A stretch of DNA of 64,000 bases from Paracoccaceae bacterium (GTDB lineage: Bacteria; Pseudomonadota; Alphaproteobacteria; Rhodobacterales; Rhodobacteraceae). Shown here piece by piece: positions 56,101-64,000 of the stretch. The stretch lies in contig JAQWIK010000079.1 in the NCBI GenBank assembly GCA_029248915.1, positions 17,125 to 81,124 on the forward strand. The letters run 5' to 3'. Both the position numbers and the translations under genes were made by a program. Position 1 is the stretch's first letter; the number at the start of each line of letters is the position of its first letter. The notes beneath the pieces are model-generated. The model made no database searches. It saw only the letters and a program-made list of their open reading frames with translations, and was not told where the DNA came from.

Positions 56101-57735
56101 CCAGGTGAAGGTGGCCAACTTCCTGGAGTGAAGGTTACAGATTTGATAGCGCGATTGAGGCACTCAACTAAAGGGGTTACTCTGATTTCTCCTCCACCGC
56201 ATCATGATATTTATTCTATCGAAGATCTTGCGCAGCTTATTTATGATCTAAAGCAAATTAATCCACGATGTAAAGTTACAGTAAAGCTGGTTGCTGCTTC
56301 TGGCGTTGGCACAATTGCTGCCGGTGTCGCCAAGGCTGAGGCTGATGTTATTTTAATCTCTGGTCACAATGGTGGAACTGGAGCCTCTCCGGCGACATCA
56401 ATTAAATTTGCCGGTTTACCATGGGAAATGGGGTTAACTGAAGCTCACCAAGTCCTAGCTATGAATAACTTAAGAGAAAGGATTACCCTTAGGACTGATG
56501 GTGGCCTGCGCACAGGGCGTGACATAGTAATGGCAGCCATGATGGGCGCAGAGGAGTTTGGAATTGGGACAGCCGCTTTGATAGCTATGGGTTGTATTAT
56601 GGTACGTCAGTGTCAGTCTAATACCTGCCCAGTTGGGGTTTGCACTCAAGATGAAGGCTTAAGGGATAAATTCACTGGCAATGCCGACAAGGTAGTCAAT
56701 TTAATTACTTTTTATGCTCAGGAAGTTAGAGAAATTCTATCAGAAATAGGAGCAAGAAGTGTGGATGAGATTATTGGTCGAGCTGATTTACTTGGTCAGG
56801 TAAGTAGAGGCTCTGACCATCTCGATGATCTTGACCTAAACCCTATATTAATAACTGTAGATGGAGCTGAAAAAATTTCATACGACAGGTCCAGGCCAAG
56901 AAATGAAGTTCCTGATACGTTAGATAAAGAAATTGTGCGAGATGCAGAAAGATTTCTGAAAGATGGTGAAAAAATGCAACTATCTTACGCAATCCAAAAT
57001 ACTCACAGAACGGTTGGAACCCGAACATCAAGCGAGATCGTGCAAAGGTTTGGTATGCGAAACTCACTTCAAGAAGATCATTTAGTTGTAAAGCTGACAG
57101 GGTCGGCCGGTCAAGCGTTGGGTGCATTTGCTGCTCCAGGTTTAAAATTGGAAGTTTCCGGTGATGCAAATGACTATGTAGGCAAGGGCCTTTCTGGAGG
57201 GACAATAGTTATTAGGCCACCAATGATTAGTTCACTAATTGCGGCGGAAAACACTATCATTGGTAATACGGTCTTGTATGGAGCGACGGATGGATTTTTA
57301 TTTGCTTCTGGCCGTGCAGGGGAACGTTTTGCAGTAAGAAACTCAGGTGCAAAAGTTGTTGTAGAAGGTTGTGGCTCGAATGGTTGCGAATATATGACTG
57401 GAGGAGTAGCGGTTATTCTTGGAAGTATTGGTGCCAATTTTGGGGCAGGTATGACAGGCGGAATGGCATACATCTACGATCCGGAAAATCAAGCTCAGGA
57501 AATTATGAATATGGAGTCGATAGTTACAGCAAGAGTACAAATTGGTCACTGGGAACAAGAGCTGAAAAGTTTAATAGAAAAACACGCTGTTGAAACAGAA
57601 AGCCGAAGAGCTCAAGAAATTTTACGCAGTTGGGATATTGAGGTAAACAATTTTATCCAGGTCTGTCCAAAAGAGATGCTTAATAAAATTTTGCATCCAA
57701 TCTTCTTAGATGAGGGGGTAATTCCGGCTGAATAA
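53164..57735 (+). CDS. gltB: glutamate synthase large subunit
   Basis: 1523 aa; EHSSCGVGLV N-terminal amidotransferase Cys, FMN site, QCQSNTCPVGVCTQDE Fe-S motif, C-terminal GXGXG domain. Confidence 0.98.
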   Translation: MKLKKINLESLEKTTYGKKWVKAENEKRNWMSKNSLYREDMEHSSCGVGLVVSLDGSPSRKVVENGIDALKAIWHRGAVDADGKTGDGAGIHIQIPVQFFYDQVRRTGHEPRLDELIAVGQVFLPRTDFGAQETCRTIVETEVLRMGYYIYGWRHVPVEVGCLGEKANATRPEIEQILISNSKGVDEVTFERELYVLRRRIEKSAADAGINDLYLASLSCRSIIYKGMMLAEQVAVFYPDLMDERFESAFAIYHQRYSTNTFPQWWLAQPFRMLAHNGEINTLKGNTNWMKSHEIRMASSAFGPLADDIKPIIPGGASDSAALDAVFEVLVRAGRDAPMAKTMLVPESWSNQAKELPKKWRDMYSYCNSIMEPWDGPAALAMTDGRWVCAGLDRNGLRPMRYVVTGDGLLIAGSEVGMVPTDEATIREKGALGPGQLLAVDIEEGRLFHDAEIKNKLAESQPFGDWVSRITDLDKVLSKVTEKAVFSGNELKKRQIAAGYSIEEIEQILAPMVEDAKETLASMGDDTPSAVLSKKYRPLSHYFRQNFSQVTNPPIDSLREYRVMSLKTRFGNLKNVLDESSTQTEILVLDSPFVGNAQWQALKKQFNADLVEIDCTFDVNGAKDELQVELERIRSEAEDAVRSGAGHLVLSDQFSSEAKVAIPMILATSAVHSHLTRKGLRTFCSLNVRSAECIDPHYFAVLIGAGATVVNAYLAEDTIADRIERGLLRGPLTEATRRYQEAIDQGLLKIMAKMGISVVSSYRGGLNFEAVGLSRAMCAEYFPGLMSRISGIGVQGIQQKSTEIHRQGWFGQDVLPIGGFYKSRKTGESHAWEAQTMHMMQTACNRASYDLWKQYSNRMQSNPPIHLRDLLAIKPISKPIPLEEVESITSIRKRFVTPGMSLGALSPEAHKTLNVAMNRIGAKSDSGEGGEDPAHFHPEPNGDNPSAKIKQVASGRFGVTAEYLNQCEELEIKVAQGAKPGEGGQLPGVKVTDLIARLRHSTKGVTLISPPPHHDIYSIEDLAQLIYDLKQINPRCKVTVKLVAASGVGTIAAGVAKAEADVILISGHNGGTGASPATSIKFAGLPWEMGLTEAHQVLAMNNLRERITLRTDGGLRTGRDIVMAAMMGAEEFGIGTAALIAMGCIMVRQCQSNTCPVGVCTQDEGLRDKFTGNADKVVNLITFYAQEVREILSEIGARSVDEIIGRADLLGQVSRGSDHLDDLDLNPILITVDGAEKISYDRSRPRNEVPDTLDKEIVRDAERFLKDGEKMQLSYAIQNTHRTVGTRTSSEIVQRFGMRNSLQEDHLVVKLTGSAGQALGAFAAPGLKLEVSGDANDYVGKGLSGGTIVIRPPMISSLIAAENTIIGNTVLYGATDGFLFASGRAGERFAVRNSGAKVVVEGCGSNGCEYMTGGVAVILGSIGANFGAGMTGGMAYIYDPENQAQEIMNMESIVTARVQIGHWEQELKSLIEKHAVETESRRAQEILRSWDIEVNNFIQVCPKEMLNKILHPIFLDEGVIPAE

Positions 57736-57855
57736 CTTTAGAGATCAAAATTTAAACTGGAATTTTTGCAAAAACAAATGATGCTTTAAACCAAAGGTTT
57801 GTTATAGATGGAAAAAATTATCTCCTGAGAATAGAAACCACTGGAAAAAAGATTT

Positions 57856-58524
57856 ATGCGGCAAACAGTGAAAAGTTTTGTTCTAACAGTTTTGTTAGTC
57901 TTGTTCGTTCTGGTAATTGCGATAATTATACTTTTTAGGTTTATCCCTATTCCCACCAGTCCTTATATGATTTTAGAAACTTTCAGGGATGAACCGGTTT
58001 CTTACTCGTGGGTCAATTTAGAAGATATGTCGGCCAATTTACCTTTGAGCGTGGTAGCCGCAGAAGATGTGAATTTTTGTAATCACTGGGGTTTTGATGT
58101 GGCTGCAATTCGGAACGCTATTGAAAACGGATCCAAAAGGGGCGCATCTACAATAAGTCAACAAGTAGTCAAAAACTTATTTCTTTGGCATAAAAGAAGC
58201 TGGATTAGAAAATTTTTTGAAGCTATTTTGACCCCAATGGTTGAGATTTTTTGGTCTAAAAAGCGGATCCTTGAAGTCTATCTGAATATTGCTGAATTTG
58301 ATCACGGTATTTTTGGAGTTGAACAGGCTAGCCGGCAGCTCTTTGGATTATCTTCCAATAAAATAAGTCTATATCAAGCTGCGTTGCTAGCGTCTGTTTT
58401 GCCAAATCCAAAAAAGCGTTCGGTAATAGATCCAAGTAAATTCATTCAGAAACGCGCACTTTCAATTGCTGATGGAGCTTCAACAATTCTGAAAGATGAG
58501 CGTTCAGACTGTTTTACAGATTGA
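57856..58524 (+). CDS. mtgA: monofunctional biosynthetic peptidoglycan transglycosylase
   Basis: AAEDVNFCNHWGFD, GASTISQQVVKNLFLWHKRSW, KKRILEVYLNIAEF GT51 motifs. Confidence 0.95.
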   Translation: MRQTVKSFVLTVLLVLFVLVIAIIILFRFIPIPTSPYMILETFRDEPVSYSWVNLEDMSANLPLSVVAAEDVNFCNHWGFDVAAIRNAIENGSKRGASTISQQVVKNLFLWHKRSWIRKFFEAILTPMVEIFWSKKRILEVYLNIAEFDHGIFGVEQASRQLFGLSSNKISLYQAALLASVLPNPKKRSVIDPSKFIQKRALSIADGASTILKDERSDCFTD

Positions 58525-58579
58525 AAGTTGTTTAAAATCGGTGCATGTGTTTTTTGAAATAAAATAAAAAATTTTTGAA

Positions 58580-59245
58580 ATGCTTAGATTATATCATCTA
58601 CCTCTTTCACCCTTTTGTAGAAAAGTTCGCCTTGTGTTGGCGGAAAAAAAAGTTGAAGTGGAGCTTGTTGAGGAGCGGTACTGGGAGCAGTCACCCGAGT
58701 TTTTGAAAAAAAGTCCAAGTGGTAAAATACCGGTTCTGCAACTTGATGGGAAGCTCTTCACTGAAAGCGCTCCGATTTGTGAATTATTAGAAGATATGTA
58801 CCCTCAACCAAAATTGATGCCCGATAGTGCCGAGGAACGCTATGAAGTCAGGAGATTAATAAACTGGTTTGACGATAAATTCCATTACGAAGTAACTTCT
58901 AAGCTTTTATATGAGAAAATAAATAAGAAAATCATGAAACAGGGTGCGCCTGATAGCAAAAATGTGATGATTGGAAAGCGTAAAATTAAATACCATTTAG
59001 ATTATATGACCTTTTTACTTGAGCGTCGCAGATGGTTAGCTGGAAATGCTATGACTTTAGCTGATTTTACTGCAGCGGCCCATTTCTCAACATTAGATTA
59101 TACAAAAGATATTGATTGGGTCGAATCTAATACGGTTAAAGACTGGTATGCAAAAATAAAATCTCGCCCCGCTTTTCGTAGTATTTTAGCTGACCAAATT
59201 TCTGGGTTTCCCCCTTCTGACCATTATAATGATTTAGATTTTTAA
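58580..59245 (+). CDS. glutathione S-transferase family protein
   Basis: LYHLPLSPFCRKVRLVLAEKKVEVELVEE, GKIPVLQLDGKLFTESAPICELLED thioredoxin-fold GST N-domain. Confidence 0.93.
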   Translation: MLRLYHLPLSPFCRKVRLVLAEKKVEVELVEERYWEQSPEFLKKSPSGKIPVLQLDGKLFTESAPICELLEDMYPQPKLMPDSAEERYEVRRLINWFDDKFHYEVTSKLLYEKINKKIMKQGAPDSKNVMIGKRKIKYHLDYMTFLLERRRWLAGNAMTLADFTAAAHFSTLDYTKDIDWVESNTVKDWYAKIKSRPAFRSILADQISGFPPSDHYNDLDF

Positions 59246-59324
59246 TAACTATCTCGGATCAATTTCGTTTCCCTGAATATGTTTATTTGCTATCAAAAGT
59301 CTTAAAATAATTTGAAGCGCATAA

Positions 59325-60350
59325 ATGACAAAAAATGACTTAAAACGCATGTTACAAAAGAAGGCTACTGTGGATGGTTTTAGCCTTATGCGGATATGCC
59401 GGCCTTGGAGCCTGGGCGATCACTCAACCCGACTTAAAGAGTTTCTAAATCAAAATAGGCATGGCGAAATGTCATGGATGAAAGAGAAGGTAAATTGGCG
59501 GTCTAATCCGAGCAATTTATGGCCAGAAGCAAAATCTTGTATAATGTTGGGAGAAAGTTATTCGCCTAAACACGACCCGTTAGAAATTTTAAAAAAGCCA
59601 CAAAAAGGGGCTATTTCGGTTTATGCGCAGAATAAAGATTATCATGACATAGTAAAAAAGCGACTTAAGCGCTTGGCACGATGGCTTGTGAAAGAGTGTG
59701 AATGTGAAGTGAAGGTTTTTGTGGATACTGCTCCCGTCCCCGAAAAAGCACTAGGTCAGGCCGCTGGGTTGGGCTGGCAAGGTAAGCACACAAACTTGGT
59801 TAGTAGAGATTTGGGGAGTTGGTTTTTTATTGGTTCGATATTCACAACACTTGATATTGAAGAAGACAGAGAGGAAATTAATAACTGTGGTAAATGTACA
59901 TCTTGTCTGGATATTTGTCCCACGCAGGCATTTCCGCAACCATTTAAATTAGATGCACGTCTTTGTATTTCATATCTCACAATTGAAAGTAAGAGCCCTG
60001 TTCCTGAACACTTAAGACCAAAAATTGGAAACCGCATATACGGTTGTGATGATTGTCTTGCTGTTTGTCCTTGGAATAAGTTTGCTAAAGAAGCAGCTGA
60101 TAATAAATACCATGCGCGCGACGATTTGTTAGAACCAGATTTAGATGAGCTCGTCATTTTAGATGACTTTTCCTTTAGAAAGAAATTTTCAGGAAGCCCG
60201 ATCAAAAGGATAGGTCGCGATAGGTTTATTAGAAATGTATTATACGCGATTGGTAATTCGCATGACAAAAAATACTTGGATAAAATCGATCACCTTGTCA
60301 AAGATCCTAACCCAGTGGTTGCAGATGCTGCACAATGGGCAAAAAGGTAA
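59325..60350 (+). CDS. queG: epoxyqueuosine reductase
   Basis: [38 protein letters not shown]; two 4Fe-4S motifs [16 protein letters not shown] and [14 protein letters not shown]. Confidence 0.97.
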   Translation: MTKNDLKRMLQKKATVDGFSLMRICRPWSLGDHSTRLKEFLNQNRHGEMSWMKEKVNWRSNPSNLWPEAKSCIMLGESYSPKHDPLEILKKPQKGAISVYAQNKDYHDIVKKRLKRLARWLVKECECEVKVFVDTAPVPEKALGQAAGLGWQGKHTNLVSRDLGSWFFIGSIFTTLDIEEDREEINNCGKCTSCLDICPTQAFPQPFKLDARLCISYLTIESKSPVPEHLRPKIGNRIYGCDDCLAVCPWNKFAKEAADNKYHARDDLLEPDLDELVILDDFSFRKKFSGSPIKRIGRDRFIRNVLYAIGNSHDKKYLDKIDHLVKDPNPVVADAAQWAKR

Positions 60351-60434
60351 ATAAAGGGATGAAATTTGCCGCAAATGGACAGGCCTTTTCCGGATAATGA
60401 ATTAATTCCTTCTAAATAAGCTTAAGGAATAAAA

Positions 60435-62438
60435 ATGTCATTTATTTTAGGTGTTGATACAGGTGGTACCTATACTGATGCGGTCATTTTAGAAGATGAA
60501 GAACGTGTAATTTCTTTTTCTAAATCATTAACAACCCACAGTGACTTATCTTTGGGTATTGGATCAGCAATACAAAAAGCGATTGGACAGAAAAATATAG
60601 AACCGGAAAAAATTTCCTTAGTTTCTCTATCAACGACACTCGCAACTAATGCTTTAGTAGAGGGGCAAGGTGATCGAGTTGCATTAGTCATGATTGGTTT
60701 TAAAGAAAGTGATCTTGAGAAACATTCAATTTTTGATGCATTGAAAGGGGATCCATTCTTAGTTCTTTCAGGTGGTCATAATTATGCAGGCTTAGAAAAA
60801 AGCCCGCTTGATAAAAATGACTTGGAGAATTGGATATCTGAAGTTAAAGGTGCTTCTGCTTACGCAGTTTGTTCACAATTTGCAGTGAGAAACCCAGAGC
60901 ATGAATTAGAAGCTGCCAAAATAATTCGTAAGCTAACAGATAAACCTGTGAGCTTGTCTCACCAGCTTTCGGCTAAACTCAATGGCCCCAAAAGAGCTTT
61001 GACCGCCGTTTTAAACGCCCGGTTAATCGCGCTTATTGATTTACTAATTATCAAAGCTGAGCATGTCATAAAAGACCTTGGAATTCAGGCACCGTTGATG
61101 GTTGTAAGGGGAGACGGTGCTTTGATTAGTGCAGCGCAAGCACGTGAGAAACCGATTGAAACTATTTTGAGTGGACCTGCTGCTTCAATTGTGGGCGCGC
61201 GTTGGCTGACAGATGAAAGTGAGGCGATTGTCTCAGATATAGGAGGGACAACAACAGACATAGCTGTTTTGACGGGAGGAAAGCCTGCTATTGATCCAAG
61301 AGGAGCTAGTGTTGGCCCTTATAGAACCATGGTAGAAGCAGTGGCTATGTATACTTTCGGATTGGGCGGCGATAGTGAGGTTAACTTGAAACAAGAGGGC
61401 CTAGGCGGCAATATTTTTTTGGGCCCTAAAAGAGTAATACCCGTTTCACTGGCTGCATCAACTGAACCAGGTTTAATTCATCAAGCATTGGACAGCCAAT
61501 TAAAAAGTGAAACACCAAATGATTTTGATGGGCGTTTTATACGGAGAATTAAGTTATCTACGTGGCCAGTATTATCTGTGCGCGACGATAAAGTTTACAA
61601 AAGAATAGGTGAACAATTCTCTCCGATGAGCGAGGTGATTAAATCTCGCTTAGATTTGCAGTCTGTCACAAAATTAGTTGCTATAGGTGTTGTCCAAATT
61701 TCAGCTGTTACACCTTCTGATGCAAGCCACGTACTTGGCTTATTAAACGCATGGGACAAAGAAGCAGCAACTAAGGCTATCGATCTTTTTGCGCGACGGC
61801 GTGGTGGGTCTGGAGAACTTTTGGCTGATTCAGCCTCAAAAATGGCTCAGGTAATAGTCCGTCAGCTTACAGAGCAGACAAGCGCTTTTGTATTGGAAAT
61901 GGCATTTTCAGAAGAAAAGATTGATTTTGGAAACATGCCAGGGGCCTTGGCACAACATCGTCTTACTCAGATTGGTCTTAATGGGCATCGAGATCTCATA
62001 AAAATTGATGTTGGGATCAATAAAAAAATTATAGGCCTAGGGGCTTCAGCACCAACCTATTATCCTGCTGTTGGTGAGAAATTAAACTGTGATGTGGTTT
62101 TACCTAAATATACCAGCGTGGCAAATGCTATTGGAGCTGTTGTTGGGAAAATAGTTATGAGGGAAGCCGGAGTGATTTCTTCACCTTCTGAGGGAAAATA
62201 TATTGTTCATTTTGATGGAGAACCAGTCAATTTTAATAATGAGTCAGAGGCTTTAATGGCATTAGAAGAAAAATTAAGTGAGAAAAGTATTAAGAAAGCA
62301 AAAGAAGCTGGTGCAGAGAATGTCACTATTAATGTCGATAGAGAGGTAAAAACTGCTAATATTGATAACCGAATTGTTTTCGTAGAGGCAATTGTCTCAG
62401 TAGAAGCATCTGGGCGACCAAGAATCTCGAAAAGTTAA
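60435..62438 (+). CDS. hydantoinase/oxoprolinase (HyuA-type) family protein
   Basis: GVDTGGTYTDAVIL, STTLATNALVEGQG, ILSGPAASIVGARWL, SDIGGTTTDIAVL. Confidence 0.92.
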   Translation: MSFILGVDTGGTYTDAVILEDEERVISFSKSLTTHSDLSLGIGSAIQKAIGQKNIEPEKISLVSLSTTLATNALVEGQGDRVALVMIGFKESDLEKHSIFDALKGDPFLVLSGGHNYAGLEKSPLDKNDLENWISEVKGASAYAVCSQFAVRNPEHELEAAKIIRKLTDKPVSLSHQLSAKLNGPKRALTAVLNARLIALIDLLIIKAEHVIKDLGIQAPLMVVRGDGALISAAQAREKPIETILSGPAASIVGARWLTDESEAIVSDIGGTTTDIAVLTGGKPAIDPRGASVGPYRTMVEAVAMYTFGLGGDSEVNLKQEGLGGNIFLGPKRVIPVSLAASTEPGLIHQALDSQLKSETPNDFDGRFIRRIKLSTWPVLSVRDDKVYKRIGEQFSPMSEVIKSRLDLQSVTKLVAIGVVQISAVTPSDASHVLGLLNAWDKEAATKAIDLFARRRGGSGELLADSASKMAQVIVRQLTEQTSAFVLEMAFSEEKIDFGNMPGALAQHRLTQIGLNGHRDLIKIDVGINKKIIGLGASAPTYYPAVGEKLNCDVVLPKYTSVANAIGAVVGKIVMREAGVISSPSEGKYIVHFDGEPVNFNNESEALMALEEKLSEKSIKKAKEAGAENVTINVDREVKTANIDNRIVFVEAIVSVEASGRPRISKS

Positions 62439-63349
62439 TTTCTGTCATAACCAACCATGTGCTTTTGACCGCGTTTTCGAGATAATTGGATTTGTTTTTG
62501 TCTTTCCCGGAATCGACTTTTGTCGGATTCCGTGGTGCTACTTTTGCACTTGTGACAAGAAACACCATGTTCGTATTCAGCACGTTCTTTATCTTTGGGA
62601 AGTATGGGTTGCCTACAGGCATAGCACAGTTCGTGGGGGCCCTCTTTCAATTCATGTCCAACAGACACTCTCGCATCAAATACAAAGCAATCGCCTACCC
62701 ATTCACTTTTTTTCTCAGGGGTTTCTTCTAAATATTTTAATATTCCACCCTTTAAATGAGAGACATTCTCAACACCTTGACCAATAAGGTAATTCGTTGA
62801 TTTTTCGCAGCGAATTCCCCCAGTACAAAACATCGCAATACGTTTATTTTGGAACTTCTTTTTATTCTTTTCCCACCAAGCGGGGAACTCTCTAAAAGAA
62901 CTAGTGTGAGGGTTTATAGCATCCTTAAATGTACCTATATCAACTTCATATTCATTGCGCGTATCGATCACAACAACATCAGGATCATTCAACATTTTGT
63001 TCCAGTCAGATGGGTCAACATAATGCCCAACCCTCGCTTTGGGATCAATATTTGGTTGACCCATAGTAACTATTTCATTTTTCAATTTCACTTTCATTCT
63101 GGGAAATGGTGGTAATTTTGAAACACTTTTCTTGTATTCTATATTGGCGCAGCCCGGTATATTTTTTATATAGGACAGTATTTTTTCAATACTGTCATTT
63201 GTTCCTGCGATAGTACCGTTTATTCCCTCTGTTGCGAGTAATAGAGAACCACAGATACCTAGCTGGTCGCATTTTTTTTGCAAAGGCTCTCGCAAATCAA
63301 AATGATTTTCAAATCGTGTAAAATGATAAAGGGCAACAATCGTAAACAT
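62435..63349 (-). CDS. trhO: tRNA uridine(34) hydroxylase TrhO (UPF0176, rhodanese domain)
   Basis: ALYHFTRFENH, GTIAGT, VIDTRNEYEVDIGTF, FCTGGIRCEKS active-site Cys. Confidence 0.95.
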   Translation of the reverse strand: MFTIVALYHFTRFENHFDLREPLQKKCDQLGICGSLLLATEGINGTIAGTNDSIEKILSYIKNIPGCANIEYKKSVSKLPPFPRMKVKLKNEIVTMGQPNIDPKARVGHYVDPSDWNKMLNDPDVVVIDTRNEYEVDIGTFKDAINPHTSSFREFPAWWEKNKKKFQNKRIAMFCTGGIRCEKSTNYLIGQGVENVSHLKGGILKYLEETPEKKSEWVGDCFVFDARVSVGHELKEGPHELCYACRQPILPKDKERAEYEHGVSCHKCKSSTTESDKSRFRERQKQIQLSRKRGQKHMVGYDRN

Positions 63350-63506
63350 TACTTACTTTTTAGGATAAATTTATGAAAAAATACAAGAACAACAACACTT
63401 AATCAAATAAATATGAAAACGCGGCGGATCAAGTGGAATGCCCGACCCAGAAACAAAATCAGACGTTGTTGATAAATTTTGTTTAGAAATGGAGTTATTG
63501 GTTAGG

Positions 63507-64000
63507 TTAGCTACTAACTTCAAAATTTAATGCTTTAGCTTGTCCAAAAACATCGGTAGCTTTCAAAGCCTCAATAACTTTATTCGAAATAGGATTGTCA
63601 ACATATAACAATGCAATTGCCTGACCACCCGCTTTGGATCTTCCAAGCGTAAAGTTTGCGATATTTACGTCATTATCACCAAGCGTTTTTCCGAGCACTC
63701 CAATTATACCTGGTATATCCTTATTTGTTGTATACAGCATGTGAGGCCCAATTTCAGAATCTACATTAATGCCTTTAATTTGTATAAAACGAGGCTTTCC
63801 ATCACTAAATACAGTACCAGCTACTGAACGCTCTCTATTATCTGTTACCACTGTTACCTTGATGTAGCCCTCAAATGCACCGGCCTTGTCTTGATTGGTA
63901 GTACTGATCTTAATTCCGCGTTCTTTTGCAATTATTGGTGCTGAGACCATATTTACATCTGGATTGGCTTTACTCATAATCCCAGATATCACACTGCTGT
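63507..64000 (-). CDS. serA: D-3-phosphoglycerate dehydrogenase, C-terminal part (truncated by window edge)
   Basis: C-terminal ASB and ACT domains: GIMSKANPDVNMVSAPIIAKERGI, DIPGIIGVLGKTLGDNDVNIANFTLGRSKAGGQAIALL; frame open to the window edge. Confidence 0.93.
   Translation of the reverse strand, partial: SSVISGIMSKANPDVNMVSAPIIAKERGIKISTTNQDKAGAFEGYIKVTVVTDNRERSVAGTVFSDGKPRFIQIKGINVDSEIGPHMLYTTNKDIPGIIGVLGKTLGDNDVNIANFTLGRSKAGGQAIALLYVDNPISNKVIEALKATDVFGQAKALNFEVSS

Noticed and set aside
59756-60268. 170-aa minus-strand ORF opposite queG
   Set aside because: Antisense to queG with intact Fe-S motifs on the plus strand.

Overview
The window is a compact, low-GC, almost wholly coding stretch of an alphaproteobacterial chromosome. 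Gene content and order (RegB/Sco/RegA-AhcY, AddAB-TrxA-HslVU, DnaA-DnaN-RecF-GyrB, RpsT-MutM-UbiE-UbiB) resemble a streamlined marine Rhodobacterales-like lineage; this placement is an inference. I support about 50 protein-coding genes, one TPP riboswitch, one Rho-independent terminator and one strong promoter. I saw no tRNA or rRNA genes, CRISPR arrays, insertion sequences, prophage or defence islands. Functions are mainly housekeeping: thiamine import, recombination and repair, redox signalling, chromosome replication, ubiquinone, tetrapyrrole, glutathione and molybdopterin synthesis, and glutamate synthase. The most notable observations are: (1) moaE interrupted by a single in-frame TGA where MoaE proteins normally have Gly, with the rest of the frame intact; (2) a TPP riboswitch whose expression platform can be read from the sequence (8-nt anti-pairing and Shine-Dalgarno sequestration); (3) four GANTC (CcrM-type) sites and a perfect 9-bp dyad in the dnaA/rpsT intergenic region; (4) a 29-codon single-TM mini-ORF abutting yaaA; (5) convergent genes that repeatedly overlap at their stop codons; (6) no hemC beside tsaD/hemD. 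I found no convincing entirely new multi-gene system.
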